Shown: piece by piece, positions 34,601-41,424 of the stretch
Position numbering within the stretch: position 1 is the first letter of the stretch
Layout of the letters: every line of letters begins with the position of its first letter
Source: Actinomycetes bacterium
Lineage (GTDB): Bacteria; Actinomycetota; Actinomycetes; DATJPE01
Reading direction: 5' to 3'
Assembly: GCA_035506535.1 (NCBI GenBank)
Contig: DATJPE010000030.1
Location: 1 to 64,000 of the forward strand
Length of the DNA: 64,000 nt
Made by a program: the position numbers and the translations under genes
The notes under the pieces: generated by a model
Databases searched by the model: none
Told to the model about the DNA's origin: nothing
What the model saw: only the letters and a program-made list of their open reading frames with translations

Positions 34601-34797
34601 GCACCGTCCTGCGGGTCGTGGAGACCCAGCACGCACCGGCCCGGGCACGCCTGCGCTTCGACCGAGCCGTGGCCGAGGCCCTGCGGACCGACCTGGCCGA
34701 GCGGGTGCTCGAGACGCTCTCGGTGGACGACGGGGTCGTCGAGGTGGATCTTCGACCGCACGAGGTGCTCACCCTCAAGGTGAGGTGGAGACTCTGA
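31666..34797 (+). CDS. Alpha-mannosidase, glycoside hydrolase family 38
   Basis: The 1043-aa enzyme has an N-terminal domain, the GH38 catalytic domain and a long beta C-terminal region. Zinc ligands are in GHAHLDVAWLW (His256, Asp258-region, Asp260 context) and PDSFGYSAALP; the nucleophile is Asp335 in WLECDANLPSGEAL. GHGDGGGGP is a further family motif. No signal peptide is visible, so it is likely cytoplasmic and acts on imported mannosides. GTG 31666 is the first start after the divergent gap that begins the coding pattern. A short PDGPDGPDG repeat encoded by 9-base repeats interrupts the C-terminal domain near base 34500. Confidence 0.94.
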   Translation: MSGPRDDVLGIRARIFARVGDLEQACVHDRMPLPVEVCDVDGAAVSPLGPAPGPDDPRWTPLQPGEDWGREHPLVLWGYPADGGSVSWLRTRFVVPPGWVGEDVLLALDDPRGGPAIGYEGLLHLDGAVLAGLDEFHRQVLLPERARSGPHDVLARCTVAARRPFAGIELRRRDPAVWRLGLLVRTLLGAIDVWDENDVELHRVVAALDQAYRALDLREGWHSERFRASAAAALPRLEASLPRGDAARPLVTAIGHAHLDVAWLWPTWRTRQKVVHTVATALHLMDRYPDYHFALSAPQTWEYVREDAPEVWERMLPRVAEGRLEPVGVMWLECDANLPSGEALVRQVKHGLAHYARWTGQQPPAAWLPDSFGYSAALPTVLAGFGIRAFLTTKLSWNQVNRMPADTFCWRGVDGSEVIAHFVTSSAADVGHPADPQWHTYNGSMTPREVAGLWAHYRGKPTNEELLYLFGHGDGGGGPTEQMVAVAGWLADLPGLPEVRLGRSDGFFDRLLARADRGSLPAWTGDLFMEGHRGTFTSQARTKRANRDLEKAAREAEWANAWAVRDGLAPDRQPVIDGAWTTLLRNQFHDILPGSSIAQVYLDAAAEQAAALATLADVRDEALRAIASGAPGPVVVNCVPWPRTEVIEHAGRARRVLVGSYGFAPVEVAASGVAECAPVRVAATAGGWVLDNGVVRAAVDRFGEIASLVLHATGREFASAALNALVLYEDRPLSWDAWDIDAFYADKPTPLREAEEVEAVDGSGLRGQVVVRRVSGPTTVVQRIALDAGSPTVTVETAVDWGERNMLLRARFPFAIAARHATAGRAFGSVEIPTHRNTSWEQGRFELPVHGWLDVSDGGGGVALLTDATYGHSVDGATVGLSLLKAGSWPDPTADAGHHRFRYALLPHAGTWQEAGVPRAAFELGAPLRLLELPARGGAESPNDPDGPDGPDGGQRCFLADAGPGILVETVKVADDGDGTVLRVVETQHAPARARLRFDRAVAEALRTDLAERVLETLSVDDGVVEVDLRPHEVLTLKVRWRL

Positions 34798-35105
34798 GCT
34801 CGCGGTCTTCCGCGAAGGGGTGGCCCCGCCGCCCGATCGCCTGGCAGGGTGCTGCCCGGCCGGAGAGGTCGGAGCGGGCCGGAGGCCAAATCACACGGTT
34901 GTTGTTCTCGGCGTGTCGGACCGACACGCCGATGTGACAGTTGTGACTGGAGTGAAGGGTGTTCCGTCACCTGCCGACCTCGTCTAACGTCGGCCGTCGC
35001 CCGAACGGCCCAGTGCACGCCCGCCAGCAGCCCGACAATCCAGCCCCGCCCGGAGCCTGATCCGGGGTGAGACCGAGGGACGACGACGAGGAGGGACACG
35101 AGCCC
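34798..35105 (+). other. 308-bp intergenic region with palindrome and promoter-like site
   Basis: No gene is supported. A perfect 11-bp inverted repeat with a one-base centre lies at 34909-34931 (arms CGGCGTGTCGG and CCGACACGCCG). A TAACGT box at 34985-34990 could be the -10 of a promoter for the NlpC/P60 gene and would give a leader of about 110 bases; the matching -35 is poor. An AGGAGGG at about 35089-35095 serves as ribosome binding site. Confidence 0.5.
34909..34931. repeat. Perfect 23-nt palindrome upstream of the NlpC/P60 gene
   Basis: Two 11-base arms, CGGCGTGTCGG and CCGACACGCCG, flank a single A. Position between the mannosidase stop and the promoter-like box of the next gene allows two readings: a terminator stem (no T-tract follows) or a regulator binding site. 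Confidence 0.6.
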
Positions 35106-36341
35106 GTGCGCATCCCGCCGACCATCACCCGCGTCATCGCCCTGCTCGCGCTGCTCGTGGTCGCGGTCCTCCTCCCCGCGAACGTGGCCACCGCCGACAA
35201 GCCCACGCCGACCAAGCAGCAGGTGGCCAAGGCGCAGAGCAGCGCCCGCGCCGCCGCGAGCGCGGTCGGGTCCGCGCAGGCGAGGCTGGCGACCCTCACG
35301 GCCCGGATGGACCGGCTCGTCCGCAACGCCGAGATCGCCGGTGAGGCCTACGACGGCGCGGTCTACCGGCTCGGGCTGGCCACCCAGGCCGCCCAGCAGG
35401 CGCAGCGCAGGGCCGCGCTGGCGCAGGCCCGCTACGACGCGGCCGAGCTCGTCGTCGGCCGGTTCGCCTCGGCTGCCTACCGCTCCGGCGCCGACTTCGG
35501 TCCCGCGGACATCTTCCTGGGGGTCGGCGGGCCCGGTGGTGCGGTGTCGCGGGCGGACGCGATCGCGGCCGTCGGTCAAAGTGTCGAACGGGCACTGCTG
35601 ACCGCGCAGTCGGCGAAGATCGTCGCCACCGTCATGCACCAGCAGGCGGCGGACGCCCTCGCCGCGCAGGCGAGCGCCGAGCAGGCGGTCGCCACGGCCA
35701 AGCTGCACGCCGACCAGGCCGCGGCCCAGCAGCAGAGCAAGGTCACGAGCCTGCAGAGCCAGATCGCGAAGCTGCGCCATTCACTCGCGTACGCCCGCCT
35801 GCACGCCGCCCACCTGGTCAAGGCCCGCAAGGTCGGCCTGGCCCGGGCCGCCCAGCAGCGTCGCCTCGCCCAGGAGCGTGCGGCGGCCGCTGCGGCCGCG
35901 GCACGCCGGGCAGCTGAGTCCTCCGTCGCCTCGCCTGGCGTCGTTCTGCCGGTCGTCGCGACGGCGCGCGGGACGACGGCCGGGGCCGCGCGCGCCATCG
36001 CCTACGCCAAGCGCCAGCTCGGGAAGCCCTACGTCTACGCCGCCGCCGGACCGGACTCCTTCGACTGCTCCGGGCTCACCATGCGTGCCTGGCAGGCCGG
36101 CGGGGTCTCACTGCCGCACTGGTCGGTCGCGCAGTACGAGCAGTCCCAGCCGGTCAGCCCGTCGCAGGCGAGACCGGGCGACCTCGTCTTCTTCGCGAGC
36201 AACCCCAACGACTACCGCACGATCTATCACGTGGCGCTCTACCTCGGTGGCGGCATGATGATCGAGGCGCCGCACACCGGGGACGTGGTGAAGATCATCG
36301 CGGTGTACCCGTACGACCTCTTCGGGTACGCCCGCCCCTGA
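35106..36341 (+). CDS. Secreted NlpC/P60 peptidoglycan endopeptidase with coiled coil
   Basis: The 411-aa protein starts with a signal peptide (VRIPPTITRVIALLALLVVAVLLPANVATA). A long alanine-rich coiled coil follows to about residue 280, then a C-terminal NlpC/P60 domain with catalytic Cys321 (FDCSGLT), His375 (YHVALYLG) and His390 (APHTGD). This is the RipA-like layout of enzymes that cut the stem peptides of cell-wall peptidoglycan, with the coiled coil keeping activity in check. I use GTG 35106 because it begins the signal peptide and follows AGGAGGG; an earlier in-frame GTG at 35067 would add a 13-residue acidic extension. Confidence 0.92.
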   Translation: MRIPPTITRVIALLALLVVAVLLPANVATADKPTPTKQQVAKAQSSARAAASAVGSAQARLATLTARMDRLVRNAEIAGEAYDGAVYRLGLATQAAQQAQRRAALAQARYDAAELVVGRFASAAYRSGADFGPADIFLGVGGPGGAVSRADAIAAVGQSVERALLTAQSAKIVATVMHQQAADALAAQASAEQAVATAKLHADQAAAQQQSKVTSLQSQIAKLRHSLAYARLHAAHLVKARKVGLARAAQQRRLAQERAAAAAAAARRAAESSVASPGVVLPVVATARGTTAGAARAIAYAKRQLGKPYVYAAAGPDSFDCSGLTMRAWQAGGVSLPHWSVAQYEQSQPVSPSQARPGDLVFFASNPNDYRTIYHVALYLGGGMMIEAPHTGDVVKIIAVYPYDLFGYARP

Positions 36342-36359
36342 CCCCCCGTGGGCGGGCGT
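36328..36359. terminator. Bidirectional hairpin terminator between NlpC/P60 gene and ppa
   Basis: Arms ACGCCCGCCC (36328-36337) and GGGCGGGCGT (36350-36359) pair perfectly over 10 bp around a 12-base loop. It spans the stop codon of the plus-strand gene and ends just short of the stop of the convergent ppa gene, so it can serve both. There is no T-tract, as usual in such GC-rich genomes. Confidence 0.65.
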
Positions 36360-36362
36360 GGC

Positions 36363-36890
36363 TCAGGCGCCGGGGCCGTACAGGCCGTGCATCGCCGTGT
36401 GGTCCAGCGGCTCGCCCTTGGCCCGCGCGAAGGAGGCGCTGATCTCGGCCTCGGCCTCGACCCGGCCGCTCCACGTCGCCCCCTCCACCGACTTGCCGGG
36501 CTCGAGGTCCTTGTAGACCGAGAAGAAGTGCTCGATCTCGAGCCGGTCGAACTCCGGCACGTGGTAGACGTCCTGGAGGTGCAGCAGCCGCGGGTCGTTG
36601 GCGGGCACGCACAGGACCTTGTCGTCAGGGCCGGCCTCGTCGGTCATGCGGTACATGCCGATGGCCCGGGCGCGGATGAGGCAGCCGGGGAAGGTGGGTT
36701 CTTCCACGAGTACGAGCGCGTCGAGAGGGTCGCCGTCCTGGCCCAGGGTGCCCTCGATGAAGCCGTAGTCGTGGGGGTAGCGGGTCGAGGTGAAGAGCAT
36801 CCGGTCGAGGCGGATCCGGCCGGTCTCGTGGTCGACCTCGTACTTGTTGCGCTGGCCCTTGGGGATCTCGATCGTGACGTCGAACTCCAC
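36363..36890 (-). CDS. ppa: Inorganic pyrophosphatase (family I)
   Basis: The 175-aa cytoplasmic enzyme hydrolyses pyrophosphate. Family I motifs are [45 protein letters not shown] with the metal-binding aspartates, and [12 protein letters not shown] start at GTG 36890 ([12 protein letters not shown]), preceded by ACAGGAG; the longer frame adds 28 residues of unlikely composition. It is divergent from the dacB-type gene and convergent with the NlpC/P60 gene. Confidence 0.96.
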   Translation of the reverse strand: MEFDVTIEIPKGQRNKYEVDHETGRIRLDRMLFTSTRYPHDYGFIEGTLGQDGDPLDALVLVEEPTFPGCLIRARAIGMYRMTDEAGPDDKVLCVPANDPRLLHLQDVYHVPEFDRLEIEHFFSVYKDLEPGKSVEGATWSGRVEAEAEISASFARAKGEPLDHTAMHGLYGPGA

Positions 36891-37054
36891 GGATGGCTCC
36901 TGTCCGGGTGGTCGGCGGTGCATCGCGGCACGGGGGGCCGAACGCCGATCATCTCGTAGTCTGAAGCCTTCCACAGGGCGGCCACCACCGAGCCGCGGGT
37001 CCTTCGGCGCGCGACGACCACGACGCGCGCGCGATCAGACGGACGGGGATCGCA

Positions 37055-38485
37055 GTGCGCTGGAGGTACGCCGCCGCCGCGGTCGCCGTGGCCTGCGTGC
37101 TCACCCTGCTGCTGCTCCTGCTGCCCTCCGACGCCCCGCTGCACAGCCTGGTGTCCACCGCGTCGACGTCGACGAGCCAGTTCTCCCCCGCGGCGTCACC
37201 GGTCCCGGCCCGCTCCGCCGTCCCGGCAGGTCCCGTGCTGCCCTCGCCCAGCGGCACCGACGTGCCCACCGCCCCCGGCCTCGCGTCCGCCCTTCGGCCA
37301 TCGCTGACCGGACCACCGCTGGGCGGGCACACCGGCGAGGCCGTGGTCGACGTCGCCACCGGGCAGGTGCTCCTTCGTCGCGGGCAAGGCGTCGTCCAGC
37401 CCGCCTCAACCCTGAAGCTGCTCACCGCCGCTGCCGCGTTGTCCGTCCTCGGTCCGCGGGCCGTCCTCACGACGCAGGTCGTGGCCGCCCCCGGTTCGGA
37501 CCACCTGGTGCTCGTCGGGGGCGGGGACGCCACCTTGGCCTCCACGGCGGCGGCCGCTGCCGCCGCCGGCACCGGCTCCGAGCGCCCCGCCTCGATGGAC
37601 CAGCTCGCCCGGGCCACTGCTCAGGCACTGAAGGCGTCGGGACGCCGAAGCGTCCAGTTGCGCTACGACGCCTCGATGTTCGGTGGGCCGCGGACGTCGC
37701 CGACCTGGCCGGCGACGTACGTGACCTCGGGGGTCGTGTCTCCGGTCACCGCGCTGTCGGTCGACGAGGGCCGTACCTCCCCGGGCGGGCGGTCCCGCTC
37801 GCTCGACCCGCCGGCGGCCGCCGCCGGGGTCTTCGCCGTCGCCCTGCGCCACCAGGGCATCTTCGTGGTCGGCCGCCCGCTCCCCGGGAGCGCGCCGGCC
37901 TCGGCGGTCCAGGTTGCGTCGGTCTCCTCCCCACCGGTGTCGGCGCTCGTCCAGCGGATGCTGACCCAAAGCGACGACGACCTGGCGGAGGCACTCGCGC
38001 ACAGCACCGCGGTCGCCGCCCACCTGCCCGGGACCTTCGCCGGCGGGGCGGTCGCGACCCGGCAGGCGCTGCAGGGCCTCGGGCTGTCCGTGACCGGGCT
38101 GCTGCTCGTGGACGGGTCGGGGCTCTCGCACGCCGACCGGGTCCCGCCGGTCCTCCTCGCCCAGGTGCTCGCTCTCGCCGCGGGCACCGACGCCACCGAT
38201 CAGACGCTCGGCCCGATCCTGAGCGGGCTGCCGGTGGCCGGCTGGACGGGGACCCTGGCCGATCGCTTCCGGGTAGGCGCAACCCAGGACGCGGCCGGTC
38301 TGGTGCGCGCCAAGACCGGCACCCTGTCCACGGTGTCCGGACTGGCCGGGACGGTGGTCGACGCCAACGACCGGGTTCTGGCGTTCGCCGTGGTCGCGGA
38401 CGGCCTCCCGGCGGGCAGCACGCTCGACGCCCGCGCGGCTCTCGACGAGGCGGCCACGGCGCTCGCCGCCTGCGGCTGCGGCTGA
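37055..38485 (+). CDS. dacB: D-alanyl-D-alanine carboxypeptidase/endopeptidase, PBP4 (DacB) type
   Basis: A 476-aa S13-family protein with an N-terminal membrane/signal segment (YAAAAVAVACVLTLLLLLLPS) and a proline-rich linker before the catalytic domain. The active serine is Ser118 in PASTLKLLTA (S-x-x-K), and KTG is at 420-422 in RAKTGTLS. The middle motif, normally S-D-N, is S306-D-D308 (TQSDDDLAEAL), so the catalytic Asn is replaced by Asp. The enzyme trims or cuts peptidoglycan peptides outside the membrane; the substitution may lower activity. Start at GTG 37055. tilS and ftsH downstream match the usual actinobacterial order. Confidence 0.9.
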   Translation: MRWRYAAAAVAVACVLTLLLLLLPSDAPLHSLVSTASTSTSQFSPAASPVPARSAVPAGPVLPSPSGTDVPTAPGLASALRPSLTGPPLGGHTGEAVVDVATGQVLLRRGQGVVQPASTLKLLTAAAALSVLGPRAVLTTQVVAAPGSDHLVLVGGGDATLASTAAAAAAAGTGSERPASMDQLARATAQALKASGRRSVQLRYDASMFGGPRTSPTWPATYVTSGVVSPVTALSVDEGRTSPGGRSRSLDPPAAAAGVFAVALRHQGIFVVGRPLPGSAPASAVQVASVSSPPVSALVQRMLTQSDDDLAEALAHSTAVAAHLPGTFAGGAVATRQALQGLGLSVTGLLLVDGSGLSHADRVPPVLLAQVLALAAGTDATDQTLGPILSGLPVAGWTGTLADRFRVGATQDAAGLVRAKTGTLSTVSGLAGTVVDANDRVLAFAVVADGLPAGSTLDARAALDEAATALAACGCG

Positions 38486-38538
38486 CCCTGCCGCTACCCC
38501 CGGCGCTGCCGCTGCCTGCCGCTCTTCCTCCGTTTCTG

Positions 38539-38593
38539 TGCGATGAACGCGGCGTCGTGGCACTAGGTGTGCAACTACGCCGCGTTCATCGCA
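38539..38593. repeat. 55-bp imperfect palindrome, REP-like
   Basis: Outer arms of 17 bases pair perfectly (38539-38555 and 38577-38593; arm 1 begins TGCGATGAACGCGGCGT). Pairing continues inward, with two mismatches, to a 5-base loop at 38564-38568. It lies 53 bases after the dacB stop and 36 bases before the -10 box of the next gene. No T-tract follows. It could be a terminator, but the length and the near-symmetry of the inner part look more like an interspersed palindromic repeat. Confidence 0.75.
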
Positions 38594-38629
38594 ACGGTGG
38601 GCACGGTGCGGTCGCGCCGAGGGACTGCG

Positions 38630-38635
38630 TACGGT
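38630..38635 (+). promoter_or_regulatory. TACGGT -10 box, leaderless start of the DUF2342 gene
   Basis: TACGGT ends six bases before GTG 38642 and no ribosome binding site is present, so transcription would begin at the start codon. Confidence 0.45.
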
Positions 38636-38641
38636 TGGGCG

Positions 38642-39706
38642 GTGCCCGAGACCTCAGCGCTCGTCGACTGGAACCTCGCCGCCCGCCTCGGTGCGGGGCT
38701 GGCCGGCCGTGGACCCGCCGTGACGCCGGAGGAGGCGCGCGAGGTCGTCCTCGCCCTGCGCGCGGGCGCCGCCGAGGCGCGGGTGCACGTGCGGGCGTAC
38801 ACCGGTCTGGACGCGCCCACCGCCGACGCCCCCGTCGAGGTGGTGGACAGGCGACGCTGGATCGAGGCCAACGCCCAGGGGCTGGCCCGGCTCTTCGCCC
38901 CGCTCGAGGAGGTGCTGCGGTCCCGGGTGCAGAACGAGGCGTTGCGCCGCGTGGGCGGGACGCTGACCGGCAGCGAGGTCGGTGCCGCGCTCGCCTGGAT
39001 GTCCGGCAAGGTCCTCGGGCAGTTCGACATCTACGCGGGGCTCGATGACGGGCGTCCCGGGCGGCTGCTCCTGGTCGCTCCCAACGTCGCCCAGGTCGAG
39101 CGGGAGCTCGGGGTGGACCGCGGCGACTTCCGGCTGTGGGTGTGCCTGCACGAGGAGACCCACCGGGTCCAGTTCACCGCGGTGCCGTGGTTGCGGGACC
39201 ACCTCGTCGGCGAGGTCCGGGAGCTGCTGCTCAGCGTGGGCAGGGACGCGCAGTCCGGGGAGCTGGCCGAGCGGTTGCGGGACCTGGCGCAGGCCGTGGG
39301 CGAGGCCCTGCGCGGTGGCGGCGCACCCGCGGTCGACCACATCCTCCAGAGCCCCGAGCAGCGGGAGCGGATGGCGCGCCTGACGGCGGTCATGAGCCTG
39401 CTGGAGGGCCATGCCGACGTCGTCATGGACGGCGTCGGGCCGGACGTGGTGCCCTCGGTCGCCGAGATCCGCGCCCGCTTCCAGGAGCGCCGTGAGCACC
39501 CGGGCCGTATCGAGGCGGCGATGCGGCGCCTGCTCGGGCTCGACGCCAAGCTCCGCCAGTACCGCGACGGCGCCGCCTTCGTCCGCGGGGTGCTCGACGC
39601 GGCCGGGATGGAGGGGTTCAACCGGGTCTGGGAGCGCCCGGCCAACCTGCCGTCCGACCGTGAGATCCAGGCGCCTGGCGAATGGGTGCACCGGGTCCTT
39701 GGATGA
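38642..39706 (+). CDS. DUF2342 zinc-dependent metalloprotease-like protein
   Basis: This 354-aa protein carries a HExxH zinc motif, H170-EET-H174, inside LWVCLHEETHRVQFTAVPWL, with further conserved helices (LEGHADVVMDGVG, which supplies a likely third ligand). The family is often labelled coenzyme F420 biosynthesis-associated, without a proven role. It is cytoplasmic by sequence. GTG 38642 is used because the coding pattern and the TACGGT box fit it; the longer frame runs into the palindrome. The stop overlaps tilS (ATGA), an arrangement conserved in actinobacteria. Confidence 0.9.
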   Translation: MPETSALVDWNLAARLGAGLAGRGPAVTPEEAREVVLALRAGAAEARVHVRAYTGLDAPTADAPVEVVDRRRWIEANAQGLARLFAPLEEVLRSRVQNEALRRVGGTLTGSEVGAALAWMSGKVLGQFDIYAGLDDGRPGRLLLVAPNVAQVERELGVDRGDFRLWVCLHEETHRVQFTAVPWLRDHLVGEVRELLLSVGRDAQSGELAERLRDLAQAVGEALRGGGAPAVDHILQSPEQRERMARLTAVMSLLEGHADVVMDGVGPDVVPSVAEIRARFQERREHPGRIEAAMRRLLGLDAKLRQYRDGAAFVRGVLDAAGMEGFNRVWERPANLPSDREIQAPGEWVHRVLG

Positions 39707-40713
39707 GCGGTCCCGCGACCGAAGTGGCGCTCGTGCGGGCCGCCGTACGTCGGTGCGTGGCCGACCTGCCGCGTGGGTCGCACCTGCTCGTCGCCTGCAG
39801 CGGAGGTGCGGACTCCCTCGCCCTCGCCGCCGCTGCGTCCTTCCTCGCGCCCCGGGAGGGACTGCCGGCCGGCGGCGTCGTCGTGGACCACGGCCTGCAG
39901 CCCGGCTCGGCCGAGGTCGCCGCGTCGGTCCGCACCCAGCTGCTGGCCCTCGGACTGACGCCCGTGCGCATCGTGCGGGTCGAGGTGGGACGTGGCGGCG
40001 GACCGGAGGCGGCGGCTCGGGACGCCCGGTACGCCGCGCTGCGCTTCGTCGCCGACGACGTCGGCGCGGCGGCGGTCCTGCTCGGGCACACCCTCGACGA
40101 CCAGGCGGAGAGCGTGCTGCTCGGGCTCGGCCGCGGGTCCGGGGCCCGCAGCCTCGCCGGCATGGCCCCGGTGAGCGGGCTGTGGCGCCGGCCCTTGCTG
40201 GGGATCCCCCGGGAGACCACGCGAGCGGCCTGCGCAGCCGAGGGGCTGCCGGCCTGGGAGGATCCGCACAACGCCGACGACTCCTTCGCCCGGGTGCGAG
40301 TCCGCCGCGACGCCCTTCCCGCCCTCGAGCGGGCCGTCGGGCCAGGGGTCGCCGCAGCCCTGGCCCGGTCGGCGCGACTGCTGCGTGCGGACGCCGACGC
40401 CCTCGACGGGTGGGCGGAGAGCGCGTGGCGCGGCCTCGGGGCCGGAGCCGTTCTGGACGCCGGGGAGCTGGCCGGCCTACCGCGAGCCGTACGCTCCCGC
40501 GTCCTGCGGCTCGCGGCGACCGACGCCGGGGTCCCCCCGCTCGCACTCGAGCACGTCGAGGAGCTGGACCGCCTGGTCACCGAGTGGCACGGCCAGGGCC
40601 CTGTGTCGCTGCCCGCGGGGGCGAGCGGGCGTCGCGCCGGCGGCGCGCTGCTGCTCACCCCCGGTGCGGTGGCAGGGGCAGCGGCTGTGCAGGATGAGCC
40701 CCGTGGACGCTGA
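39703..40713 (+). CDS. tilS: tRNA(Ile) lysidine synthetase
   Basis: TilS converts C34 of the tRNA(Ile) CAU anticodon to lysidine so that it reads AUA. The 336-aa protein has the PP-loop SGGADS at 33-38, [10 protein letters not shown], and the GHTLDDQAE motif that follows in this family, then the C-terminal tRNA-binding region in a short form. ATG 39703 overlaps the DUF2342 stop. The end overlaps hpt by 20 bases. Confidence 0.95.
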   Translation: MSGPATEVALVRAAVRRCVADLPRGSHLLVACSGGADSLALAAAASFLAPREGLPAGGVVVDHGLQPGSAEVAASVRTQLLALGLTPVRIVRVEVGRGGGPEAAARDARYAALRFVADDVGAAAVLLGHTLDDQAESVLLGLGRGSGARSLAGMAPVSGLWRRPLLGIPRETTRAACAAEGLPAWEDPHNADDSFARVRVRRDALPALERAVGPGVAAALARSARLLRADADALDGWAESAWRGLGAGAVLDAGELAGLPRAVRSRVLRLAATDAGVPPLALEHVEELDRLVTEWHGQGPVSLPAGASGRRAGGALLLTPGAVAGAAAVQDEPRGR

Positions 40714-41254
40714 GGACGTGGGCGCGGACATCGAGCGCGTCCTCATCGAGGAGAAGCAGATCCACGCCAGGATCGCCGAGCTGGCCGCGCAGATCGACCG
40801 GGACTACGCCGGGCGCGACCTGCTGCTGGTCGGCGTGCTCAAGGGCGCGGTGATGGTGATGGCTGACCTGGCCAGGGCGCTGCACCTGCCCGCGCAGATG
40901 GACTGGATGGCGGTGTCGTCGTACGGCTCGGGCACCAAGAGCTCGGGCGTCGTCCGCATCCTCAAGGACCTCGACAAGGACATCACCGGGCGCGACGTCC
41001 TCGTGGTGGAGGACATCATCGACTCGGGGCTCACCTTGTCCTGGCTGCTGCGCAACCTGCGCTCCCGGGCGGCGGAGTCGGTCGAGGTCTTCACGCTGCT
41101 GCGCAAGCCGGAGGCCGCGAAGGTCGACGTCACCGTGCGCTACGTCGGCTTCGACATCCCCAACGAGTTCGTCGTCGGCTACGGCCTCGACTACGGCGAG
41201 CGATATCGGAACCTCCCCTTCATCGGGACCCTCCACCCCTCCGTGTACAGCTGA
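40694..41254 (+). CDS. hpt: Hypoxanthine phosphoribosyltransferase
   Basis: The 186-aa purine salvage enzyme makes IMP or GMP from hypoxanthine or guanine and PRPP. The PRPP motif is [38 protein letters not shown] and [20 protein letters not shown] are also typical. Two starts are possible, ATG 40694 and GTG 40703; the first has an AGGA just before it. It lies inside the tilS-hpt-ftsH block common to many bacteria. Confidence 0.96.
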   Translation: MSPVDAEDVGADIERVLIEEKQIHARIAELAAQIDRDYAGRDLLLVGVLKGAVMVMADLARALHLPAQMDWMAVSSYGSGTKSSGVVRILKDLDKDITGRDVLVVEDIIDSGLTLSWLLRNLRSRAAESVEVFTLLRKPEAAKVDVTVRYVGFDIPNEFVVGYGLDYGERYRNLPFIGTLHPSVYS

Positions 41255-41424
41255 AGGAACGTCCTGGCGAATCTCAGCGTTGGCATCCATGTGGGCGACT
41301 CTCGGGCCGCCGGGCTACCCTGGTGGTCCGGACGACCCGATGTCGCCTGGCCACATCGCGGCGCGTGAGGGCGAGCCGCAGTCGATCCCGAGGTTCAGGA
41401 GGTCGGGGCCGCCAGCGTCCCGAG

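Noticed and set aside
34985-35105. A c-di-AMP (ydaO-type) riboswitch before the NlpC/P60 gene.
   Set aside because: The location would fit actinobacterial precedent, but I could not find the conserved core blocks in the right order within the leader.
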